A stretch of 64,000 bases of DNA from an uncultured Clostridia bacterium. Its GTDB lineage: Bacteria; Bacillota; Clostridia; UBA1212. A program made the position numbers and the translations under genes. Of the stretch, positions 8,922 to 17,710 are shown one piece after another. Location of the stretch: assembly GCA_947304585.1 (NCBI GenBank), contig CAMZBI010000009.1, forward strand, positions 1 through 64,000, written 5' to 3'. The notes beneath the pieces were generated by a model, which saw only the letters and a list, made by a program, of their open reading frames with translations, ran no database searches and was not told the DNA's origin. The first letter of the stretch is position 1. Each line of letters begins with the position of its first letter.

Positions 8922-10439
8922 TCAGCCGTTGAGGGTGCCGTCCCAGGTGCTGACGTCTCTTGACTTCTTCTCCTCCTCGGCAAACCAGTGCTGGGTGATG
9001 CACTTGGCGTCGGTGTAGAAGTTCATGCCGTCCTTGCCAAGGGTGTGGAGAGCGCCGAAGAAGGATTTCTTGTGGCCGGAGAAGGGGAATACGCCGACCG
9101 GTACGGGAATGCCCACGTTGATGCCCACCATGCCGCCGTCGGTGCGCTTTGCAAATTCTCTTGCATAGTAGCCGTTCTGGGTGTAGATGACGGAACCGTT
9201 GGCGAAGGGATTGCTGTTCATCTCTTTCAGACCTTCTTCAAAGTCTCTCACTCTCTTGATGGAGAGCACAGGCCCGAAGATTTCTCTGGAGCCAACGTAC
9301 ATGTCGCCGGTGACGTGGTCAAGGATCGTGGGCCCGAGGTAGAAACCGTTTTCGTAGCCTTCGACAACCACGTTGCGGCCATCCAGCACGCATACCGCAC
9401 CGTCTTTGATTCCGCCTTCGATGTCTGCGCAGATCTTCTGCTTGTGAGCGGCGCTGTAGACAGGGCCAAGCTTGGTGGTCTTGTCGTAGGCGGGACCCAC
9501 TTTGATGCCTTTGGCAAGTTTCACGATCTCCGCCACCAGCTCGTCTGCGATCTCCTCCTCAACCACAACTACCGGGAGTGCCATGCAGCGCTCGCCTGCG
9601 CAGCCGAATGAAGCGTTGATGATGCCCGCCGCGGTACGTCCGATTGGAGCGTCCTTGAGGACCAGAGCGTGGTTCTTGGCTTCGCAGAGGGTTTGGACTC
9701 TCTTGCCGTATTTGGAGGCTTTCTCGTAGATCGACTGGCCGACTTTGGTGGAACCGACGAAGGAAACTCCTTTGATGCGGTCGTCTGCCAGAAGAACGTC
9801 GGTGACGTCTCTGCCGCAGGTGATAACGTTGAGAACGCCGTCGGGGAGACCCGCTTCACGGTAGATGTCGGCGATCTTGAGGGCGGTCATCGGAGTGGAA
9901 CTGGAAGCCTTGATCACGATGGAGTTTCCGCAGGCGATGCACATAGGAGCCATCCAGCCCATGGGGATCATTGCCGGGAAGTTGAAGGGGACGATGCCCA
10001 GGAACACGCCAACGGACTCCCGGATCATCTGGGTGTCGTAGCCGTTGGAGGCGTTCATCATGGAATCGCCAAGCATAAGGGAAGGCATGGACAGGGCGTG
10101 CTCGGTGGCCTCTTTTGCCTTGAGAACGTCGCCTTTTGCCTCTTCCCAGGCCTTGCCGTTTTCCCTGGCAACGCTCATGGTAAGCTCGTCCATTCTCTCC
10201 ACCAGGATCTCGCGAACCTTGTAGAGGACCTGCATGCGCTTGAGGACCGGGGTGTCGCGCCAGCCGGGGAAAGCCTTGTAAGCGGAAGCCACTGCTGCGA
10301 GGGCTTCATCGGTGGTGCACTTCGGGGCTTTGGCGATAAGCTCGCCGGTGCTGGGGTTGTAAACGTCCGACCACTCGGTGGCGGCGGAGGGTACGTACTT
10401 GTTGTCAATAAATAAATTTAACTGTTCCATGGTTTTCAA
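8922..10439 (-). CDS. mmsA: CoA-acylating (methyl)malonate-semialdehyde dehydrogenase
   Basis: 505 aa aldehyde dehydrogenase; GIVPFNFPAMIPMWM-type segment, NASFGCAGERCMA active site, typical of MmsA/IolA. Confidence 0.88.
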   Translation of the reverse strand: MKTMEQLNLFIDNKYVPSAATEWSDVYNPSTGELIAKAPKCTTDEALAAVASAYKAFPGWRDTPVLKRMQVLYKVREILVERMDELTMSVARENGKAWEEAKGDVLKAKEATEHALSMPSLMLGDSMMNASNGYDTQMIRESVGVFLGIVPFNFPAMIPMGWMAPMCIACGNSIVIKASSSTPMTALKIADIYREAGLPDGVLNVITCGRDVTDVLLADDRIKGVSFVGSTKVGQSIYEKASKYGKRVQTLCEAKNHALVLKDAPIGRTAAGIINASFGCAGERCMALPVVVVEEEIADELVAEIVKLAKGIKVGPAYDKTTKLGPVYSAAHKQKICADIEGGIKDGAVCVLDGRNVVVEGYENGFYLGPTILDHVTGDMYVGSREIFGPVLSIKRVRDFEEGLKEMNSNPFANGSVIYTQNGYYAREFAKRTDGGMVGINVGIPVPVGVFPFSGHKKSFFGALHTLGKDGMNFYTDAKCITQHWFAEEEKKSRDVSTWDGTLNG

Positions 10440-11007
10440 TCAACTCCTTAAATGGCTTATGTGAGAACACCTGTTTTACAAGTGCGGGATCGATCTTGTC
10501 GAGTATTTCCTGGAAATTCCTGTGGGAGGCCTTGCTGACTTCCTTGAGCTTCAGGCGACTGGCCTGCTGGCTCTCTGCTCTGTGAGGGGGATAGCCCCGG
10601 CCCATGGGATCTGAAAACAGTTTCTCGAAAATATAGGAAAGATTTATGTCTGCGGCCCAGCCGAAGCCCTTGTTCAGCGCCAATGACACGCAGTTGCCGC
10701 CGTTGATCTGGGAAAACAGCCAGGCGTCAAGGGAATCCAGTATCAGACCGCAATAAACGTCCGGGTACTGCATTGCCGAGATCATAAATCCCTGGCCCGT
10801 GCCGCAGCCGCCGATGACCAGATCTACCGCGCCGGAATTCAGGGCGATGCCCGCCATGAGGCCCGTGTGGATGTAGGTGAGCTCGGGTTCGTTGACCGCA
10901 CCGGTCATGCCGACGTTGAACACTTCATGGCCGAAGGGCTCCAGCGCCTTTATGACCTTCTCGTTCTTGTCCTGGGACGAAACTTCATTAATTACCGCAA
11001 TTCTCAT
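10405..11007 (-). CDS. RpiB/LacA/LacB family sugar-phosphate isomerase
   Basis: 200 aa; MRIAVINEVSSQDKNEKVIKAL...DLVIGGCGTGQGFMISA. Confidence 0.85.
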   Translation of the reverse strand: MRIAVINEVSSQDKNEKVIKALEPFGHEVFNVGMTGAVNEPELTYIHTGLMAGIALNSGAVDLVIGGCGTGQGFMISAMQYPDVYCGLILDSLDAWLFSQINGGNCVSLALNKGFGWAADINLSYIFEKLFSDPMGRGYPPHRAESQQASRLKLKEVSKASHRNFQEILDKIDPALVKQVFSHKPFKELIENHGTVKFIY

Positions 11008-11981
11008 ATTTTAGCTCCTTTTCTCTGAAGGGCGATCTTTGCCCTTGCGGCGATCTCCTCGCCTGTGAGGCCGAATCTCTTCTGCAGATACTGCTGGGTG
11101 CCCACCTCGCCGAAGGATTCTCTCACGCCCACCCGCTCCACGGGGACAGGGCAGTTTTCGGCTGTGAACTCCGACACCGCGCTGCCCAGGCCTCCGATGA
11201 CGTTGTGGTTTTCAGCCGTCACGATGGCGCCGCACTTCTTTGCAGCCTTCAGCACAGCCTCCTCGTCAAGGGGTTTCAGCGTGTGCATGTCGATGACCGC
11301 AGCGTCAATGCCTTCAGCCTTCAGGATCTCTCTTGCCCGGATCGCCTCATAGACCATGATGCCGCAGGCAATAATGCAGACGTCTTTTCCGTCATAGAGC
11401 TTCATGGCCTTGCCAACGGTGAACTGAGTTCCCGGCTTGTAGAGTTTAACGGTCTTGCGGCGGGAGGTGCGTAGGTAGAACACACCGTACTGCTCCGCCA
11501 TGGCATGGACGATATAGTCGTACATGGTGCTGTCCGCGGGCTCCACTATGGTGGCATTGGGGATAAGCCTCATGAGGCCAAGGTCTTCAAAAGGCATGTG
11601 GGTGCCGCCGTTGGTCTGGGCGGTGACTCCCGGGTCCGCTCCGATGATCTTAACGTTCAGGTTCTGGTACGCACAGGATATGAATATCTGATCGAAAATA
11701 CGCCTGGTGGCAAACACTCCGAAGGCGTGGAAGAAGGGTACAAGGCCTGTCTCCGACATGCCGGCGCACATACCGATGGCATGGGCCTCCATGATGCCGC
11801 AGTTTATGGCTCTGTCCGGGAAAGCTTCGTAGAACCTTCCGGTGCCCACCGAGTGGCTGACGTCCACGTCCACGACAATGAGCTTTTCGTTGCGCTCAGC
11901 TTCGGCAATTATCGCATCGCAGTAGGCCTGGCGCATCTCTCTCGAATCGACTTCGAAGGAATCAAGCAAAAAATCACTCAT
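11004..11981 (-). CDS. Transketolase C-terminal subunit (split transketolase)
   Basis: Start at MSDFLLDSFEVDSREMRQAYCDA; pyrimidine-binding and C-terminal domains (GIMEAHAIGMCAGMSETG, HTLKPLDEEAV, TAENHNVIGGLG); the track ORF extends further upstream but overlaps the N-subunit gene. Confidence 0.88.
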   Translation of the reverse strand: MSDFLLDSFEVDSREMRQAYCDAIIAEAERNEKLIVVDVDVSHSVGTGRFYEAFPDRAINCGIMEAHAIGMCAGMSETGLVPFFHAFGVFATRRIFDQIFISCAYQNLNVKIIGADPGVTAQTNGGTHMPFEDLGLMRLIPNATIVEPADSTMYDYIVHAMAEQYGVFYLRTSRRKTVKLYKPGTQFTVGKAMKLYDGKDVCIIACGIMVYEAIRAREILKAEGIDAAVIDMHTLKPLDEEAVLKAAKKCGAIVTAENHNVIGGLGSAVSEFTAENCPVPVERVGVRESFGEVGTQQYLQKRFGLTGEEIAARAKIALQRKGAKI

Positions 11982-12826
11982 AACGCCGCCTCCAGTCTCC
12001 TGTCGATATCCTCGATGGCCCGCATTGCGTCCTCGTGGCTCACAGGCATGTAGTGGTTGAACCCGTCGATCTCCGAAATGCAGCAGCCGTGACCTTTTTC
12101 GGTGTCGCAGATGACTACAGTGGGCTTGTCGCCGCACCCTGCAGTGCTGAAAGCCTCGTAAAGGGCGGTGACGTCGTGACCGTCAACTCTTTTCACCTCA
12201 AACCCGAAGGACTTGAGTTTCTCGCCGAGGTCCTCCTCGCAGCATATGTCGGCGGTGTAGCCGTCAAGCTGCCTCTTATTGTTGTCGACGATGGTAATAA
12301 GATTGGTCACTTTCCGGTGGGCAAGGAACAGGAACGCCTCCCAGTTCTGCCCCTCCTGGAGCTCTCCGTCGCCGACGATCGCATAGACCTTTCCGGGAAT
12401 TCCCTGCATTTTCTTGCCAATGGCAACCCCCGTCGCAAGGGACAGCCCCTGGCCAAGGGAACCGGTGCTTATATCTATGCCGACGGTCTTCAGTCTGTCG
12501 CAGTGGCTGGGAAGGTTGGTCCCGCCCTTGTTGAGAGTCAGAAGCTCTGCGGGGTCGAAATAGCCCTTGTAAGCGAGAGTTGCATAGAGAGCCGGTCCGC
12601 AGTGGCCCTTTGAGAGCACCACGTAGTCCCGGTCCCTCTTCTTCGGGTCCTTGGGGTCCACGTCAAGAATATCCGTGTAGAGCACGGCCAGAATCTCCGC
12701 AAGGGACATGCTGCCGCCAATGTGCCCCGAGCCTGCGGCTTCAAGGGCACGGATCACGCCTTTGCGGATCTCGGCGGCTGCGCGAAGTGTCTCGCTTTTA
12801 TCAAACGGTTTCTTCTTTGACGGCAT
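11978..12826 (-). CDS. Transketolase N-terminal subunit (split transketolase)
   Basis: 282 aa; SGHIGGSMSLAEILAVLY, SKGHCGPALYA, GSLGQGLSLATG, VGDGELQEGQNWEAF (ThDP motif). Confidence 0.9.
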   Translation of the reverse strand: MPSKKKPFDKSETLRAAAEIRKGVIRALEAAGSGHIGGSMSLAEILAVLYTDILDVDPKDPKKRDRDYVVLSKGHCGPALYATLAYKGYFDPAELLTLNKGGTNLPSHCDRLKTVGIDISTGSLGQGLSLATGVAIGKKMQGIPGKVYAIVGDGELQEGQNWEAFLFLAHRKVTNLITIVDNNKRQLDGYTADICCEEDLGEKLKSFGFEVKRVDGHDVTALYEAFSTAGCGDKPTVVICDTEKGHGCCISEIDGFNHYMPVSHEDAMRAIEDIDRRLEAAL

Positions 12827-14588
12827 CTTCGTAAACCTTTCTTTTCTCTTCCATGTATCCCGGAATCGGCACGTCCCACCATCCGAAGGCTTCGCCGCCG
12901 GAGTAGGGGTGAGTGGAGGATACGTTCACATGGATCAGTGAAGGTCCTTTCTGCTTGAGGGCGTCCTCGAGAGCTGCCTTGAAGGACTCGTTGTCGTCGG
13001 CACGGTAGGCCGCAATGCCGAACCCGTCCGCAATGGCCTTGAAGTCGGGGCGGTAAGCCTTTCCGTTCTGCTCAAAATCGTTGCCAAAGGTGTTCTCTTT
13101 GCCAAGCACGTCCACCTGCAGGTCCTTGATGGCCATCCAGCCCTGGTTGTCGGCAAGGATGGTGATGACGGGGATGTTGTACTGCGCGGCAGTCGAGAGC
13201 TCCTGCATGACCATCATGAAGTCGCCGTCGCCAAGGAAGGCCACCACCGGTCTGTCGGGAGCCGCAAGCTTAGCGCCGAAGGCGGCGGGCATTGCCCAGC
13301 CCATGGTGGAGAAGCCGCCTGTGGTGAGGTTGCAGTAGCGCTCGGCGTAGCAGTACTCCTGGAAGAGCTGCGCCTGGGTGTTGCCGGAGGATGTGGAAAT
13401 GACGGTGTCTTTGGGAAGGACCTTCTTCATAACGCCGATCATCCGGGAAATTGTCATCTCTTCGGTCTTCGCATTCTCTTTGGCGTCGACAAAATCGAAC
13501 CAGGCCTTGCGCAGGTCGGAGATCTCCTTGAGGTATGCCTTGTTGATCTCAAAGTCCGGATCCTTTTCCAGCACCCGGGTCACGAACGCCGAAACGTCCG
13601 AAAGGACGCCAACGTCCGCAATGTAGTTCTTGCCGATCTCGTGGCCGTCAAGATCCACCTGGACCAGCTTGGTGTCCGGGAAGTTGAAGGCGATGCCCTT
13701 GCGGTATGAGCAGGTGGACTCGTCTGCAAAACGGGTGCCCAGCGCCAATACCACGTCCGCGTTGCGGCTGATCTCAAGACCTATCTTGGTGCCCTTGCTT
13801 CCCGTGTGGAAGCAGTACTGGGGATGGGTCTCGTCAATGGTTCCCTTTGCAGCCAAAGTGGTGATGATGGCTGCGCCCCATTTTTCGGCCAGCTTTTCGA
13901 TCAGCGCGCCTGCCTTGGTCCTTAAAGCGCCGCCGCCGACGAAGATGAGAGGCCTTTTTGCGGTCTTCATCAGGGCGATGGCCTTGTCAACGGCAGCCTC
14001 GTCAGCCTTGGGAAGCTCCCACTGGGGCTGTTTGATGAGGGGAACGTTTCTCTCGGTGCTGTCCGCCTGGACGTCCATTGGCAACGTGATCGCGCAGGGT
14101 CCCCGCCTTCCGGAGAGCATCTCCTTGAAAGCGTTGTTCATTGTTCTTGGCAGCTGATCTGCGGTCTCGACTCTCCAGCACCTCTTCACCAGGGGCTCAA
14201 GGGCTCTCTGGATGTTGCTGTCGTGGTACCTCTCCACCTCCTGGAGCACGCCAACGCCGTACATATTGGTGTGGGTGTCGCCGCAGAGGGCGAGGAAGGG
14301 CGTGGAGTCCACAAAAGCGGTGGCAAGGCCTATCGAAAGGTTGAGGGTGCCGGGGCCAATGGATGCAAACACCGCAAGGGGCTGACCCGAAACTCTGTAG
14401 TAACCGTCCGCCATTGCCGTTGCAGCCTGTTCATGTTTTACCTGTAAATAGCGGATCTTGCCGTCCGCGTCGGCTTTGCGTATTGCGTCGAACAGACCCA
14501 GCACGCCGTGTCCCGGAATACCTATAACATACGGGACCTGTTCCTGAATAAGTTTATCTACTACTACTTCTCCGCCTGTTCTTTTCAT
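12801..14588 (-). CDS. Thiamine-diphosphate-dependent enzyme, acetolactate synthase-like / IolD-like
   Basis: 595 aa; YVIGIPGHGVLGLFDA, KHEQAATAMADGYYR, FLGDGDFMMVMQEL...ADNQGW (ThDP motif). Confidence 0.85.
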   Translation of the reverse strand: MKRTGGEVVVDKLIQEQVPYVIGIPGHGVLGLFDAIRKADADGKIRYLQVKHEQAATAMADGYYRVSGQPLAVFASIGPGTLNLSIGLATAFVDSTPFLALCGDTHTNMYGVGVLQEVERYHDSNIQRALEPLVKRCWRVETADQLPRTMNNAFKEMLSGRRGPCAITLPMDVQADSTERNVPLIKQPQWELPKADEAAVDKAIALMKTAKRPLIFVGGGALRTKAGALIEKLAEKWGAAIITTLAAKGTIDETHPQYCFHTGSKGTKIGLEISRNADVVLALGTRFADESTCSYRKGIAFNFPDTKLVQVDLDGHEIGKNYIADVGVLSDVSAFVTRVLEKDPDFEINKAYLKEISDLRKAWFDFVDAKENAKTEEMTISRMIGVMKKVLPKDTVISTSSGNTQAQLFQEYCYAERYCNLTTGGFSTMGWAMPAAFGAKLAAPDRPVVAFLGDGDFMMVMQELSTAAQYNIPVITILADNQGWMAIKDLQVDVLGKENTFGNDFEQNGKAYRPDFKAIADGFGIAAYRADDNESFKAALEDALKQKGPSLIHVNVSSTHPYSGGEAFGWWDVPIPGYMEEKRKVYEDAVKEETV

Positions 14589-14599
14589 GGCTTACCTCT

Positions 14600-15652
14600 T
14601 TACTTCAGTACGAGATAGGGATAGGTGTCGTTGACCTCGATCTCGACCCTTCTCTTCTCCTCGATGCTCTTGATACTTGCCAATACCATGGCGATGCTGT
14701 AAACGTTGTCCTTGCAGTCTGTGCCCGGTGTGCGGCCGGTGTCGAGGGCGTCAAACAGATCCTCAAGGGCTCCGTCGTGCTGGTCTCTTACAACGTCCGG
14801 TTTTTTGAAAACGCCTTCCTGATACCACTTGCCGTTGAAGAGGTCGTTGGATTTCTCGTAGTACTGATACTTGACGTCGCCTTCGCCGTCCCATACCAGA
14901 GATCCCTTCTCGCAGTCGATCCTCCAGACGTTGTCCCAGGATGTCCAGCAGGCCTGGGCGCCGTTATAGCCTCTGAAGAGGTAAGTTACGTCGTTGTCGA
15001 ACTCAAACACCGCGTCGCAGGCCGAGTCGCCGTCGTACATGGAATCCTTCGGACGGAAGCTGTGATAAGTGACCGCCTTCGGCTTGCCGTCAACCAGATA
15101 GCGGGCCATGTCGAAGCTGTGGATGTTGTTGTCCTGGAGCTGGGGATACTTGAAGCTGTTCCTGATGCTGCCCATGTCGGCGTTGACGTAGATCTCGCCG
15201 GAGAGAAGGGTGGGGGCGCCGAGAAGGCCGGATTTCAGCAGCTCTCTGATCTTGCCCACTCTGTCGATGAAGCGGCGGTTCTGCATTACGAAATATTTCT
15301 TGCCGGTCTCGTCAACGGTCTTCAGGATCTCGTTTACCTGCTCCACTGTGAAGGCCATCGGCTTCTCGCCAAACACGTTGTAACCTGCTTTGAGAGCTTT
15401 GGTTACGATCTGGTGGTGCACGGTCACGAAGGTGAGGTCGATGAGCAGGTCGCCTTTTTCTTTGGCAAGTGCATCGTCAAGGTCCGTGTAGATCGGGCAG
15501 TTGAGATTGTAGCGCTCACTGTACTTTTTCGCATTGTCGGGATTCTTGTCAACAAGAGCGATAATGCGGCAGTCGTCACGTTTTGTGATGTGGTCCAGCC
15601 AGCGGAAGGCGATGGCGCCGCATCCAACCATAATAATGTTGTGTTTGATCAT
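14600..15652 (-). CDS. Gfo/Idh/MocA family oxidoreductase
   Basis: 350 aa; IIMVGCGAIAFRWLDHI, DLTFVTVHHQIVTKALKAGYNVFGEKPMAFT. Confidence 0.9.
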   Translation of the reverse strand: MIKHNIIMVGCGAIAFRWLDHITKRDDCRIIALVDKNPDNAKKYSERYNLNCPIYTDLDDALAKEKGDLLIDLTFVTVHHQIVTKALKAGYNVFGEKPMAFTVEQVNEILKTVDETGKKYFVMQNRRFIDRVGKIRELLKSGLLGAPTLLSGEIYVNADMGSIRNSFKYPQLQDNNIHSFDMARYLVDGKPKAVTYHSFRPKDSMYDGDSACDAVFEFDNDVTYLFRGYNGAQACWTSWDNVWRIDCEKGSLVWDGEGDVKYQYYEKSNDLFNGKWYQEGVFKKPDVVRDQHDGALEDLFDALDTGRTPGTDCKDNVYSIAMVLASIKSIEEKRRVEIEVNDTYPYLVLK

Positions 15653-15714
15653 AATTCATTTCCCCTTTTATTTTTAGATGATTTTTGTTCTTTAATTTCT
15701 ATTCACGCCAATGG

Positions 15715-15940
15715 CGGGATTCCTAACTTTAATTCACGCCAATGGCGCTCACTGCGGCGAAGCCGCACCACTTGCGGCGTCAGCCGCACTCACTTGCGCC
15801 GCCGGGCGCACCCACTTGCGCCGCCAGGCGCACTCACTTGCGACGCAGTCGCGTCACTCGCACCGCAGGTGCGTTCACTGCGGAGCTTGCTCCGCCCCAC
15901 TTGCGCCGCCGGGCGCACTCACTGCGACACAGTCGCCTCA
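15715..15940. repeat. Array of about 8 mini-hairpins with CACT(T/C) linkers inside the operon
   Basis: Stems GCGGC/GCCGC, GCGCC/GGCGC, GCGAC/GTCGC, GCACC/GGTGC, GCGGAGC/GCTCCGC separated by CACT-type linkers. Confidence 0.85.
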
Positions 15941-16792
15941 CTGTATCAGCTGCTTAACGATCTTGTACATCGCCGGCGCAGCCGGAGCATGCTGTCCTTC
16001 CCACATCACGTTGCGGTAGGACCAGGACTCGAATTCAACGCTGGCGCAGCCCTCGTAGCCGATCTCCTTAAGCGCATTGAAGAACGCCTTGAAGTTGATC
16101 ACGCCCTCGCCAATGACAGGGAAGGTGAACTTGCCCGGCGCCGCAACGCCCACGGCGTCCTTGATGTGGACGTGGAAGATCTTTTCCTTGCCCCAGCCTT
16201 TTACGAGGAACTCCGGGTCGGTGTTTCCGTAGAGCGCGTCGTGGGAGGGGTCCAGGTTGACGCCAAGGTTCTTCGAACTGTAGCGACTCTGGAGGTACCG
16301 GTTGGTGTAAAAGTCGTGGACCAGCATGCCCCAGACGTTTTCCACTGCGAGCTTCACGCCGTACTTTTCCGCCACGGGAATAATCTCGTCGAAGGCCTCG
16401 AACACCCACTGCCAGGCCTGCTGAGCGGAGACCTGACGGTTGACGATGACCGGATCGGGCATCCAGGGCACAGGGCCTGTGAAGAGATTGGCGGTATTGA
16501 CGCCAAGGTCCGCGATCTTCGCGATATTGGTCTTTACCGTTTCGATGGAAGCACGCCTTGCTGCGGGGTCCGGTATGACAAAATCATGCTGGAGCAGCAC
16601 TTCAGATATCTCAAGACCATTCTTCTCAACAGCTTTGAGAAGAGCGGCGTTGTCCTGAGCAGTTTTACCGGGTGCGAAGATGATGTCGTCGATAAGTTCC
16701 ACGCAATCGTAACCTGATTCGCGTATGAAAGCGCAAAGCTTTTCGTAATCCCATCCAAGCATCTCGCCGTTTGCCAAAAAGCCTAATTTCAT
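15938..16792 (-). CDS. Sugar phosphate isomerase/epimerase (TIM barrel; IolE-like family)
   Basis: 284 aa; AVENVWGM, GVNLDPSHDAL, VHIKDAVG motifs of xylose-isomerase-like TIM barrels. Confidence 0.85.
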   Translation of the reverse strand: MKLGFLANGEMLGWDYEKLCAFIRESGYDCVELIDDIIFAPGKTAQDNAALLKAVEKNGLEISEVLLQHDFVIPDPAARRASIETVKTNIAKIADLGVNTANLFTGPVPWMPDPVIVNRQVSAQQAWQWVFEAFDEIIPVAEKYGVKLAVENVWGMLVHDFYTNRYLQSRYSSKNLGVNLDPSHDALYGNTDPEFLVKGWGKEKIFHVHIKDAVGVAAPGKFTFPVIGEGVINFKAFFNALKEIGYEGCASVEFESWSYRNVMWEGQHAPAAPAMYKIVKQLIQ

Positions 16793-16923
16793 ATCCTGTC
16801 ACCTCATATTCCTTTCAAAACGTTTCTTATTATGCAACGCGTTTCTAAAAATCATTGTATCACCTTGCGCTGTTTTTGTCAATATGTTATAATAGTCTTA
16901 CATACGAAAGGCGGGGCACGCGC
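16793..16923. promoter_or_regulatory. Overlapping divergent promoters with putative IclR operator
   Basis: Plus: TTGCGC(16865)-17-TATAAT(16888-16893); minus: TTGACA (16877-16882) -17- TACAAT (16854-16859); repeated GAAACG half-sites between the minus -10 and the gene. Confidence 0.65.
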
Positions 16924-17685
16924 ATGGATAAACAGGTGCAGACAATCAACTCACTGTCCCGGGGTCTTATGATCCTGGACATCATTCACGAGCACGGTGC
17001 TATTGGCGTGACGGAGTTGAGCAAACTGATAAACGTTAATAAGAGCAGCGCCTACAGGCTTCTCAAGACCCTGGAGGACAACGGCTACGTGGAACAGGTG
17101 GCGGAGGGCGGAAAGTATGCCCTTGGCCTTAAGCTGTGCAAGTTCAGGGAGAGGGTCCTTGACAGATACGAGATCCGGGCAATTGCCAGACCTTACCTCG
17201 AGGAGCTTACAAGGCTTACCAGCGAGGCGGCGGGCCTCAGCGTTCGCAAGGGCGACGTGATATATCTGATCGACTGTCTGAGCAGCCCCCAGTACCTCGG
17301 CGTGATCCTTCAGGTGGGGGACAGAGAGGAAATCCACAGCACGGCCCACGGAAAGGCCATGTTCGCGGCGTTCCCGGAGGAGGAACAGATGAGGCTGCTC
17401 ACGGAGATCCCGAGGGAGCGGCACACGGACCACACCATAGTTGACGAAAAAGAACTGCTTGAAGAGGCCCGCAGGAACCGGGAGCGGGGGTTTGCCATTG
17501 ACGACGAGGAGACCACTCTCGGAATGAGGTGCGTTGCGGCGCCGGTGTTTGATTTCAGCGGCAGGGTGGTGGGTGCCATTGGCATTTCCGGCCCCGTGGA
17601 CCGTGTTACAAGGGAAAAGATTCCCCAGTACGCGGAGACGGTGTGCCAGATCGCGGAAAAGATATCAAGAAAACTGGGCTACTGA
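16924..17685 (+). CDS. IclR family transcriptional regulator
   Basis: MDKQVQTINSLSRGLMILDIIHEHGAIGVTELSKLINVNKSSAYRLLKTLEDNGYVEQ wHTH plus IclR effector domain. Confidence 0.93.
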   Translation: MDKQVQTINSLSRGLMILDIIHEHGAIGVTELSKLINVNKSSAYRLLKTLEDNGYVEQVAEGGKYALGLKLCKFRERVLDRYEIRAIARPYLEELTRLTSEAAGLSVRKGDVIYLIDCLSSPQYLGVILQVGDREEIHSTAHGKAMFAAFPEEEQMRLLTEIPRERHTDHTIVDEKELLEEARRNRERGFAIDDEETTLGMRCVAAPVFDFSGRVVGAIGISGPVDRVTREKIPQYAETVCQIAEKISRKLGY

Positions 17686-17710
17686 AGTCCCGGAATGATT
17701 TTTACTGTTT

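Noticed and set aside
12013-12137. N-terminal extension of the transketolase C-subunit ORF
   Set aside because: Overlaps the N-subunit gene in another frame; MSDFLL start at 11981 gives a 4-bp ATGA overlap
15735-15940. CRISPR array
   Set aside because: Units have changing palindromes and tiny constant linkers instead of constant repeats with 30-40 bp unique spacers; no cas genes in the window
15711-16019. ORFs 15711-16019 and 15742-15957
   Set aside because: Also arise from the mini-hairpin array and antisense of the IolE-like gene
14777-16717. 646-aa plus-strand ORF
   Set aside because: Antisense to the well-supported Gfo/Idh and IolE-like genes and crosses the repeat array; shadow ORF
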